Shown here: positions 1-5,436 of the stretch, one piece after another
Numbering within the stretch: the first letter of the stretch is position 1
Layout: every line of letters begins with the position of its first letter
DNA from: an uncultured Clostridia bacterium
GTDB lineage: Bacteria > Bacillota > Clostridia > UBA1381
Reading direction: 5' to 3'
Length of the DNA: 6,553 bases
Assembly: GCA_934463455.1 (NCBI GenBank)
Contig: CAKSJU010000110.1
Span: forward strand, 1 to 6,553
Translations under genes and position numbers: made by a program
The notes under the pieces: generated by a model
Told to the model about the DNA's origin: nothing
Database searches by the model: none
Seen by the model: only the letters and a program-made list of their open reading frames with translations

Positions 1-1221
1 CTTAATTTCGGCTCTTGCAATATAGATTACGTGTATTCTCTTGATCATATTGTAAAACCCGGGGAAACGGAAACAACCCACAAGCTTGAAGCTTTTCCCG
101 GAGGAAAAGGTCTTAATCAATCGATAGCTATCGCAAAAGCCGGTGCAAAAGTATATCATGCCGGCTGCGTAGGTGAAGACAGCGAAATATTAACAGATAT
201 TTTACATCAAAACGGAGTTGATACATCCTATATTAAAACCGTTGACGAAAAAAACGGTCACGCTGTTATTCAAGTAAGTGCAAAAGGCGAAAACTCCATT
301 TTCCTTTATCCCGGGGCAAACGAAATGGTAACAAAAGATTTTATAGACTCGGTATTGGATAACTTTAATTCGGGAGATATTATTCTCCTGCAAAATGAAA
401 TAAGCAATATTGATTACATTGTCGAAAAATCATATCAAAAAGGTATGTGCATAGTCCTTAACCCCGCTCCGTTTAACGAAAAAATCAAAAAAATTGACTT
501 TAATATGCTTTCGTATATATTTTTGAATGAAGTCGAATTAAATGAGTGTACTGGGCTTACCGATCCCGAAGAGGGACTGCTGTATTTAAAAGACAAATAT
601 CCCAAATTAAATATAATACTCACTTTAGGCGAAAACGGCTCTGTATTCACGTGCGAAAACCGGGAATGTCATCAAAAAGCGTTTAAGACGAAGGTGGTTG
701 ATACAACCGCCGCCGGAGATACTTTTATAGGATATTTCATTGCCGAACTGCTAAACAAGTCTGATTATCCCCAAATACTGAAAATTGCGTCCGCAGCAGC
801 TGCCGTAACGGTGTCGAGAGCAGGTGCCGCAACGTCTGTTCCGAGCAGGAATGAGTTGCTGTCCTTACTTGATACTATGAAAGAAAATACTCCGAATAAC
901 AAGAACACTTTTATACTCAATCAAATAAACAGCTACATAGAGCAAAATATAAAAACCGCAAACATTAAGGAATTATCAAAAATTTTATGTTATTCAACCG
1001 TTTATACGGGAAAGCTGATAAAAAAAATTACCGGAATGACCTTTAATCGTCTGCTTATCTCAAAAAGGTGCAGTATTGCGGCAGCAATGCTTATAAATAC
1101 CGAGTTATCCGTCAAGGAAATAATAAATATTACAGGCTATGAAAATGAGAGCTTTTTCAGAAAAGCTTTTAAACAAAAATACGGCGTAACTCCGTCGAAA
1201 TACAAAAAAGAAAGGATGTAA
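1..1221 (+). CDS. PfkB-family (ribokinase-like) sugar kinase fused to a C-terminal AraC-type HTH domain; 5' end cut by the window
   Basis: Probably an ATP-dependent cytoplasmic sugar kinase with a built-in transcription regulator. The frame is open from base 1 and reads LNFGSCNIDYVYSLDHIVKPGET, a typical PfkB N-terminus, so the GTG at 31 is not the start. Probably only a few codons are missing. In visible-residue numbering (406 residues), the substrate/glycine motif FPGGKGLNQ is at 33-40. The second PfkB signature DTTAAGDTF starts at 234, with catalytic Asp240. The kinase fold ends near 290. Residues about 304-406 form an AraC domain: a first HTH around 321-345, and a second ending in the signature GYENESFFRKAF...YGVTPSKY (379-403). 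The nucleoside hydrolase begins 5 bases downstream, so ribose from nucleosides is the likely substrate; this is inference, since PfkB kinases also use fructose, adenosine and other sugars. The frame shows no break at the domain junction. Kinase and HTH assignments are firm; substrate and DNA target are unknown. Confidence 0.9.
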   Translation, partial: LNFGSCNIDYVYSLDHIVKPGETETTHKLEAFPGGKGLNQSIAIAKAGAKVYHAGCVGEDSEILTDILHQNGVDTSYIKTVDEKNGHAVIQVSAKGENSIFLYPGANEMVTKDFIDSVLDNFNSGDIILLQNEISNIDYIVEKSYQKGMCIVLNPAPFNEKIKKIDFNMLSYIFLNEVELNECTGLTDPEEGLLYLKDKYPKLNIILTLGENGSVFTCENRECHQKAFKTKVVDTTAAGDTFIGYFIAELLNKSDYPQILKIASAAAAVTVSRAGAATSVPSRNELLSLLDTMKENTPNNKNTFILNQINSYIEQNIKTANIKELSKILCYSTVYTGKLIKKITGMTFNRLLISKRCSIAAAMLINTELSVKEIINITGYENESFFRKAFKQKYGVTPSKYKKERM

Positions 1222-1226
1222 ATTAT

Positions 1227-2138
1227 ATGACAAACGAACAGCGCATAAAAAACTTATCCGTACCAAATGGCAAAATTGATGTCGTTTTGGATACCGACGC
1301 ATACAATGAAATTGATGACCAATTTGCCATTTCATATTTAATAAAATCCAAAGAAAAGCTTAACACAAAGGCAATATATGCCGCACCGTTTTTCAACAAC
1401 AAATCCACGGGTCCCAAAGACGGCATGGAAAAAAGCTATAATGAAATTAAAAAACTGCTCTCACTGATAGGAGAAGACTATGACGTTTTCAAAGGGTCGG
1501 AAAAATATCTTGAAAACGAATACACTCCCGTTATCTCCCCTGCCGCCGAAGATTTGGCAGCTCGTGCAAAAAATTATTCTCCGGGAAATCCGCTTTATGT
1601 GGTAGCCATAGGCGCAATAACAAACATTGCCTCCGCAATACTTTTAAATCCCGATATTGCCGAAAATATAGTTATTGTATGGCTCGGCGGGCATGCACTG
1701 CATTACACAAATACAGAAGAATTTAATATGTATCAGGATGTTGCCGCCGCAAGAGCTGTAATGCAATGCGGTGCTCCCTTTGTCCAGCTTCCGTGTACCG
1801 GGGTTGTAGATCATTTCATCGTTTCCAAGCCGGAGCTTGAGTTTTGGTTGGAGGGTAAAAATTCACTTGCGGACTACCTTGCAAAAAATACAATAAAAGA
1901 AGCGGAAGCATATGCAAGCGGAAAAACATGGACGCGTGCAATATGGGATGTAACCGCAGTCGCATGGCTTCTTAACGATTCCGACAGATTTATGGAATCA
2001 AGAATTATCCCCACACATATTCCCACATATGATAATTTGTATGCGATAAATTATAACGGTCTGACAATGAGGTATGTTTACAGAATAAAACGTGATACCC
2101 TTATGGACGATTTGTTTATGAAATTATTGAAAATGTGA
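1227..2138 (+). CDS. Nucleoside hydrolase, IUNH superfamily
   Basis: Predicted to hydrolyse the N-glycosidic bond of a (deoxy)ribonucleoside, giving free base and ribose in the cytoplasm. The protein is 303 residues, normal for the family, with no signal peptide or membrane segment. The N-terminal calcium-site motif is DTDAYNEIDD (22-31), two residues longer than the classical DTDPGxDD. AIGAITNIA (Thr132, Asn133) matches the loop supplying a calcium ligand. WLGG followed by EEFN (Glu165, Asn167) and Asp171 matches the ribose-binding stretch. IWD (Trp240-Asp241) holds the C-terminal calcium-binding Asp, but the preceding residue is Trp rather than the His of the Crithidia-type enzyme. The start ATG has AAAGGATG at 1211-1218 as ribosome binding site, overlapping the end of the kinase gene. 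The 5-base gap implies one transcript with the kinase and possibly translational coupling. Fold is confident; base and sugar preference cannot be read from the sequence. Confidence 0.9.
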   Translation: MTNEQRIKNLSVPNGKIDVVLDTDAYNEIDDQFAISYLIKSKEKLNTKAIYAAPFFNNKSTGPKDGMEKSYNEIKKLLSLIGEDYDVFKGSEKYLENEYTPVISPAAEDLAARAKNYSPGNPLYVVAIGAITNIASAILLNPDIAENIVIVWLGGHALHYTNTEEFNMYQDVAAARAVMQCGAPFVQLPCTGVVDHFIVSKPELEFWLEGKNSLADYLAKNTIKEAEAYASGKTWTRAIWDVTAVAWLLNDSDRFMESRIIPTHIPTYDNLYAINYNGLTMRYVYRIKRDTLMDDLFMKLLKM

Positions 2139-2144
2139 CATTTG

Positions 2145-2198
2145 TAAAGAAGCTGCGGCAAAATGCAAGCATTTTGCCGCAGCTTCTTTATTTATTCG
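2145..2198 (+). terminator. Rho-independent terminator of the kinase-nucleoside hydrolase operon
   Basis: A perfect 22-base inverted repeat (arms 2145-2166 and 2169-2190) is separated by only AA and contains a GCTGCGGCAAAATGC core. The T-rich TTTATTTATT follows and overlaps the 3' arm. It begins 6 bases after the hydrolase stop codon. The reverse strand has only a poor T-run, so it probably works mainly in the forward direction. Confidence 0.92.
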
Positions 2199-2300
2199 GA
2201 ATAATAAAACAAATCCGAAAATAATAGTAAAACAGAGAGTTTTCGGTCAATAACATCAAAAAACAAAAATGTTAATTTGACTTTTTGTGCGATATTTCAC

Positions 2301-2329
2301 TTGCAAAAAAGATGAGAATATGATATAAT
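2301..2329 (+). promoter_or_regulatory. Sigma-A type promoter of the aminotransferase gene (extended -10)
   Basis: TTGCAA (2301-2306), a 17-base spacer, then TATAAT (2324-2329), preceded by TGA (2321-2323) as an extended -10 element. The predicted transcript starts near 2336, leaving a leader of about 67 bases before the ATG. The upstream region 2191-2300 is AT-rich, with two weak inverted repeats (TTCGGA at 2195/TCCGAA at 2214, and TAACAT at 2251/ATGTTA at 2269) of unclear meaning. Confidence 0.8.
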
Positions 2330-2359
2330 AATCAAAGTATTAAGCAAAAAATGAATTAA

Positions 2360-2369
2360 TTGCATGCAA
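2360..2369. repeat. 10-bp palindrome in the aminotransferase leader
   Basis: TTGCATGCAA is a perfect palindrome about 24 bases downstream of the predicted transcription start. Its half-site TTGCA also occurs in the -35 element at 2301. It could be an operator half-site arrangement, but palindromes this short also arise by chance. Confidence 0.25.
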
Positions 2370-2390
2370 AATAATTCAAAAATAAACTGT

Positions 2391-2395
2391 GGAGG
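2391..2395 (+). promoter_or_regulatory. Ribosome binding site fixing the aminotransferase start at 2403
   Basis: GGAGG lies 7 bases before the ATG at 2403. The upstream in-frame ATG at 2364 has no Shine-Dalgarno sequence and would add 13 residues not expected in the family, so 2403 is the start. Confidence 0.88.
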
Positions 2396-2402
2396 TTTTG
2401 AC

Positions 2403-3590
2403 ATGTTATCACAAAAAGCAATGGGAATAAGTCCTTCTTCAACACTGGCAATCGATGCAAAATTTAAGGAAATGAAAGCAAACGGAGAAGATGTTGTCGG
2501 ATTTGGCGCGGGAGAACCCGATTTTGATACTCCGCAGCATATAAAAGATGCAGCAATAAAAGCAATTATTGAAAATAAAACAAAATATACACCTGCCGCA
2601 GGAACGATAAAGCTTCGCAAAGCAGCCGCAAAAAAATTCAAAGAAGAAAACGGTCTTGACTACGATTATACAAATATTGTTGTTTCAAACGGTGCAAAGC
2701 ATTCTCTTGTAAATGCTTTTACCGCAATATGCAACCCCGGGGATGAAGTGATTATTCCCGCTCCTTATTGGGTAAGCTATCCCGAAATGGTAAAGCTTGC
2801 GGACGGTGTACCGGTTGTTATCAGTGCAAAAGAGGATGACAATTTTAAAATAACTCCGGAGCAAATAAGAAATGCAGTAACCGATAAGACAAAAGCAATT
2901 GTTATAAACAGCCCTTCCAATCCGACCGGCATGATTTATACAAAGGATGAGCTTTTAAAGATAGCGGAAATAGCTGTCGAAAAAAATATATATGTTATTT
3001 CCGACGAAATATACGAGCATTTGATTTATGAGGGAAAGCATGTCAGCATTGCTTCTCTCGGAGACAAAATAAAGGATTTGACAATTGTAATCAACGGAGT
3101 TTCAAAAACATATGCCATGACCGGCTGGAGAATAGGATTTGCGGCGGCAAATGCACAAATTGCAAAAATCATGTCGAATATTCAGTCGCACGCAGCATCA
3201 AATCCGAACTCAATTGCACAGGAAGCGGCAGTTGCAGCACTTGAAGGCGGAATGGAAGCGGTTGACAAAATGAAAAGACATTTTGAAAAGCGCCGCAATT
3301 TCATGGTTGAACGCATAAACGAAATGAACGGTGTGTCCTGCCTTAACCCGCACGGAGCTTTTTATATAATGATGAATATTAAAGAGCTGATAGGCGAAGA
3401 GCTTTACGGAAAAACAATTCATGACGCCGACGATTTTGCACAGCTTTTCCTTGACGTGGCAAAGGTTGCGGTTGTTCCGTGCACAGGCTTCGGTGCTCCC
3501 GAGTATGTCAGATGGTCATATGCGACAAGCATGGATAATATCGTTGAAGGTCTTGAAAGACTCAAAAAATTTCTTGCCGCAAAATTTTAA
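2403..3590 (+). CDS. aspC: Aspartate aminotransferase, PLP-dependent class I, subgroup Ib
   Basis: Cytoplasmic fold-type-I aminotransferase that interconverts aspartate plus 2-oxoglutarate with oxaloacetate plus glutamate, feeding aspartate-family amino acids and nitrogen metabolism. Related enzymes also act on prephenate or aromatic substrates. The protein is 395 residues, the usual length for the Thermus/Bacillus type. Visible motifs are GAGEPDFDTP (35-44), which is the small-domain substrate loop, PYWVSYPEMV with the aromatic cofactor-stacking region, NSPSNPTG with Asn173, SDEIYEH with the Asp and Tyr that contact the cofactor, SKTYAMTGWRIG with the PLP-binding Lys235, and VRWSYATS with the carboxylate-binding Arg370. 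It stands alone between a strong terminator and the spoIIM gene, with its own promoter and no obvious terminator of its own. In B. subtilis the equivalent is called aspB. The family is certain; exact substrate range is inferred. Confidence 0.92.
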   Translation: MLSQKAMGISPSSTLAIDAKFKEMKANGEDVVGFGAGEPDFDTPQHIKDAAIKAIIENKTKYTPAAGTIKLRKAAAKKFKEENGLDYDYTNIVVSNGAKHSLVNAFTAICNPGDEVIIPAPYWVSYPEMVKLADGVPVVISAKEDDNFKITPEQIRNAVTDKTKAIVINSPSNPTGMIYTKDELLKIAEIAVEKNIYVISDEIYEHLIYEGKHVSIASLGDKIKDLTIVINGVSKTYAMTGWRIGFAAANAQIAKIMSNIQSHAASNPNSIAQEAAVAALEGGMEAVDKMKRHFEKRRNFMVERINEMNGVSCLNPHGAFYIMMNIKELIGEELYGKTIHDADDFAQLFLDVAKVAVVPCTGFGAPEYVRWSYATSMDNIVEGLERLKKFLAAKF

Positions 3591-3608
3591 TAAAATGCCG
3601 TTCGGTGA

Positions 3609-3635
3609 TTGACATAAAATTGTTGTAATAATAAT
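3609..3635 (+). promoter_or_regulatory. Possible promoter region for spoIIM
   Basis: The gap after the aminotransferase contains a perfect TTGACA (3609-3614), followed by overlapping TAATAATAAT (3626-3635), which gives only imperfect -10 hexamers at 14-17 base spacing. The same stretch contains CATAAAAT (3613-3620), resembling the sigma-E -10 consensus CATACAnT, which would suit a mother-cell gene, but I see no matching -35. At most one of the two readings is right. Confidence 0.35.
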
Positions 3636-3674
3636 CCCTTTTGTGAATAGATATGAAATGAACATATCTTGCAC

Positions 3675-3681
3675 AGGAGGG
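3675..3681 (+). promoter_or_regulatory. Ribosome binding site deciding a TTG start for spoIIM
   Basis: AGGAGGG ends 6 bases before the TTG at 3688. An in-frame GTG at 3643 lies upstream, but it has no ribosome binding site and would place this Shine-Dalgarno inside the reading frame. TTG at 3688 also starts the protein directly at a Lys-rich N-terminus before the first membrane segment. Confidence 0.85.
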
Positions 3682-3687
3682 ATTTTT

Positions 3688-4254
3688 TTGAAAAACAAAA
3701 TGATAATCTATGCCGCAATATCTTGTCTGATTGCAGGGATAATTGCCGGAGCGGTATATATGGCGTATTCGGGAAGCGGCGAAGAGCTTTACAACTATCT
3801 TACGACTTTTTTTGACGGATTTTCCGCAGACGGAAAACGCTTTGAAATATTTAAAAATTCCATGTCCGACAATCTTAAGCTTTATATAATTATCACGGCA
3901 TGCGCTTTTTTTAAAGCAGGCACGGCGGGTGCACTCGCATGCTGTGCTTATAAAGGATTTGCAAGCGGATTTACTACGGCGGCATTCGTGAAATATTACG
4001 GCATACGAGGTCTTTTGGTGCCGTTATCTTCATTGTTCTCGGGCATAATATATATGCCGGTACTGATTATTTTTTGTACATACTCGGCTGCTTTTTCACT
4101 TGCCGGAGGAAAAAAAGACAAAAATGCTTTGGGAAAATTTTTATTTTTTTCGCTGATTTGTCTCACAATATTTTGTATTGTTTCCTTTTTTGACGGATAT
4201 GTTACTACTACATTTATAAAATTGCTCAAGCCATTTGTATGCAAAATACAATAA
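3688..4254 (+). CDS. spoIIM: Stage II sporulation protein M (SpoIIM) family membrane protein
   Basis: Probable SpoIIM. In B. subtilis this mother-cell membrane protein forms a complex with SpoIID and SpoIIP that remodels septal peptidoglycan to drive engulfment of the forespore. The protein is 188 residues, slightly shorter than the roughly 214 of B. subtilis. It shows about five hydrophobic segments: near 5-26, 63-87, 90-103 (weaker), 108-138 and 148-168. The most family-like stretch is YKGFASGFTTAAFVKYYGIRG, followed by SLFSGIIYMPVLIIF (about 88-129), which resembles the central SpoIIM KG...GFT...G region and its following helix. The EELYNYLTTFFDGF segment after the first helix also fits. 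It starts with TTG. The neighbouring xerD strongly supports the call, because spoIIM and ripX/xerD are close neighbours in B. subtilis. Compartment-specific expression is known for the family but not demonstrated here. A general DUF95/SpoIIM-like membrane protein is the alternative. Confidence 0.8.
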   Translation: MKNKMIIYAAISCLIAGIIAGAVYMAYSGSGEELYNYLTTFFDGFSADGKRFEIFKNSMSDNLKLYIIITACAFFKAGTAGALACCAYKGFASGFTTAAFVKYYGIRGLLVPLSSLFSGIIYMPVLIIFCTYSAAFSLAGGKKDKNALGKFLFFSLICLTIFCIVSFFDGYVTTTFIKLLKPFVCKIQ

Positions 4255-4293
4255 AGCAAACATTTATTGGCATAAAAATTTCAGAAAAAATAC

Positions 4294-4322
4294 TGTACAA
4301 ATCCGCAAAAATATGATAATAT
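4294..4322 (+). promoter_or_regulatory. Candidate promoter of xerD
   Basis: TGTACA (4294-4299), a 17-base spacer, then TAATAT (4317-4322), in an AT-rich stretch between spoIIM and xerD. GATAAT (4315-4320) is an alternative -10 at 15-base spacing. The match is moderate. No terminator is visible between spoIIM and xerD, so read-through is also possible. Confidence 0.5.
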
Positions 4323-4331
4323 AGCTTTAGT

Positions 4332-4360
4332 GCAGATGTCCCCCGGGCGGGGACTATTGC
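4332..4360 (+). other. GC-rich hairpin in the xerD leader
   Basis: GTCCCC (4338-4343) and GGGGAC (4349-4354) form a 6-bp stem over the loop CGGGC. A 2x2 interior loop separates it from an outer GCAG/TTGC pairing (4332-4335 with 4357-4360). It contrasts sharply with its AT-rich surroundings and begins shortly after the predicted start of transcription. No T-run follows, so it is not a standard terminator. It may stabilise the mRNA, attenuate transcription or bind a protein. Confidence 0.55.
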
Positions 4361-4389
4361 TTTGATTTAAATCATACGGTAACAATGAT

Positions 4390-4394
4390 AGGAG
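4390..4394 (+). promoter_or_regulatory. Ribosome binding site bearing on the xerD start
   Basis: AGGAG lies 4 bases before an in-frame TTG (4399) and 10 bases before an in-frame GTG (4405). The GTG is preferred because 4 bases is short and because the resulting MNEYI... N-terminus resembles Firmicutes XerD proteins. The difference is only two residues. Confidence 0.6.
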
Positions 4395-4404
4395 TGATTT
4401 GAGA

Positions 4405-5283
4405 GTGAACGAATATATCGGCGGATTCTGCGAATATCTGTCGTTAAAAAAATCGGATAATACGATTTGTTCGTACAAAAGAGACATAGTTCAGTATACC
4501 GAATACCTGAAAAAACGCGAAATATACGATTATAAAGATACAGACAAAACAACGGTACTTACATATCTTCTGTACCTGCAGAAAACAGGCAAGGCAAATT
4601 CTACAATTTCCAGAAGCTTAGCGTCTATCCGCGCATTTTATGAATATCTTTCCGAAAACATTCCGGAAATAGAAGACCCTACCGTGAACATTGAGCCTCC
4701 GAGAGCACAGCGGAAAATGCCGCATATATTAACAGCTTCGGAGGTGGCACTCTTTCTGGAACAGCCCGACATTCAGGAAAAAAAGGGCATACGCGACCGT
4801 GCAATGCTGGAGCTTTTGTATGCAACCGGAATACGGGTTTCCGAGCTCATTTCACTCAAAGTAAGCGATGTAAATCTGCAAGCCGGATTTGTACGATGTG
4901 CGGGCGAAAAAAAAGAAAGAATCGTCCCGATAGGAACAATTGCAAAATCCGCACTCACCGATTACATAAAAAAAGCGCGCGGCTCATTTGTAATATCCTC
5001 AAGCGGAGATTGGCTTTTTTTGAATTGCTCAGGGGGAGAAATGTCACGCCAGGGCTTTTGGAAAATTGTAAAGCAGTATCAGAAAAAAGCAAATATTACA
5101 ACCGATATAACCCCGCATGTTCTGCGGCATTCATTTGCCGCGCATCTTTTGGAAAACGGTGCGGATTTGAAAGCTATTCAGGAAATGCTCGGTCATTCGG
5201 ATATTTCTTCAACTCAAATTTATACCAAGCTGGTGAATAACAGAATAAAAGAAGTATACGCAAAAGCACATCCGAGAGCATAA
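4405..5283 (+). CDS. xerD: Tyrosine recombinase XerD (chromosome dimer resolution)
   Basis: Site-specific recombinase expected to act with a XerC partner at the dif site to resolve chromosome dimers at division. The protein is 292 residues, close to the usual 295-300. Residues 1 to about 85 form the N-terminal SAM-like core-binding domain, and about 105-285 the catalytic domain. Catalytic residues seen are Arg144 (ATGIRVSE), His238 and Arg241 (HVLRHSFAAH), His264 (MLGHSDISST) and nucleophile Tyr273 (QIYTK). The lysine beta-hairpin is altered: the common GKGNKER reads GEKKER (167-172), one residue shorter, with Glu at the usual lysine position and Lys169 or Lys170 nearby. Adjacency to spoIIM favours XerD over XerC, phage or transposon integrases, and no mobile-element genes surround it. 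A terminator follows directly. The family is certain; the XerD name rests partly on synteny. A TTG start at 4399 would add two residues. Confidence 0.85.
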   Translation: MNEYIGGFCEYLSLKKSDNTICSYKRDIVQYTEYLKKREIYDYKDTDKTTVLTYLLYLQKTGKANSTISRSLASIRAFYEYLSENIPEIEDPTVNIEPPRAQRKMPHILTASEVALFLEQPDIQEKKGIRDRAMLELLYATGIRVSELISLKVSDVNLQAGFVRCAGEKKERIVPIGTIAKSALTDYIKKARGSFVISSSGDWLFLNCSGGEMSRQGFWKIVKQYQKKANITTDITPHVLRHSFAAHLLENGADLKAIQEMLGHSDISSTQIYTKLVNNRIKEVYAKAHPRA

Positions 5284-5300
5284 AGCGTTTTTTGTAGAAA

Positions 5301-5323
5301 ATGCCGAAACGGCATGTTTTATT
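5301..5323 (+). terminator. Rho-independent terminator after xerD
   Basis: ATGCCG (5301-5306), loop AAA, CGGCAT (5310-5315), then GTTTTATTT. The stem is only 6 bp but is GC-rich and perfect, and a T-rich tract follows. It lies 17 bases after the xerD stop and just upstream of the rpsF promoter, so it insulates the ribosomal protein operon. Confidence 0.8.
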
Positions 5324-5333
5324 TAAAAAATAC

Positions 5334-5362
5334 TTGACATCGGTGTTTTTTGGTGATATAAT
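5334..5362 (+). promoter_or_regulatory. Consensus sigma-A promoter of the rpsF-ssb-rpsR operon
   Basis: TTGACA (5334-5339), exactly 17 bases, then TATAAT (5357-5362), with a TGA extended -10 just before it. Both hexamers match consensus perfectly, as expected for a highly expressed ribosomal protein operon. The predicted start is near 5369. Confidence 0.95.
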
Positions 5363-5368
5363 TATAAG

Positions 5369-5428
5369 GCTTTAAAAAGCAAATCCTTGCCCGAAATCGA
5401 GTTTTCGGGACATAAGTCCATGAGGAGG
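5369..5428 (+). promoter_or_regulatory. Structured rpsF leader, candidate S6:S18 autoregulatory element
   Basis: The leader of about 68 bases contains a perfect 7-bp hairpin, CCCGAAA (5390-5396) with TTTCGGG (5403-5409). Just outside it, TCCTTG (5384-5389) can pair with TGAGGA (5421-5426) with two wobbles, covering part of the Shine-Dalgarno GGAGG (5424-5428) and leaving an 11-base bulge on the 3' side. An alternative hairpin, GGAC (5408-5411)/GTCC (5416-5419), shares GG (5408-5409) with the first and so competes with it. In many bacteria the S6:S18 complex binds the rpsF leader to repress its own operon. The layout here is compatible, but I could not match it to the known covariance model. 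Confidence 0.5.
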
Positions 5429-5436
5429 TGTAGAGA

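Noticed and set aside
31..33. GTG as the start codon of the kinase-AraC gene
   Set aside because: The ten in-frame codons before it encode the conserved PfkB start LNFGSCNIDY, and there is no ribosome binding site before it. The true start is just outside the window.
2195..2274. Inverted repeats TTCGGA/TCCGAA and TAACAT/ATGTTA as riboswitch or operator elements
   Set aside because: The stems are 6 bp with 12-13 base loops in very AT-rich DNA, lie upstream of the promoter, and match no element I recognise.
2364..2402. Upstream ATG giving the aminotransferase 13 extra residues
   Set aside because: It has no Shine-Dalgarno, and the strong GGAGG at 2391-2395 points to the ATG at 2403, which also gives the usual family N-terminus.
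3645..3670. GAATAG...CATATCTT as a sigma-E promoter for spoIIM
   Set aside because: The -10 would sit only 4 bases before the ribosome binding site, so the transcript would start inside or after it. The match to consensus is also poor.
4896..5240. 114-codon open frame inside xerD
   Set aside because: It lies wholly within the well-supported xerD gene in another frame, and its translation has no recognisable features.
4405..5283. Phage or integrative-element integrase instead of XerD
   Set aside because: The length and domain layout match Xer proteins, no mobile-element genes or tRNA attachment site are nearby, and the spoIIM neighbour fits chromosomal XerD.
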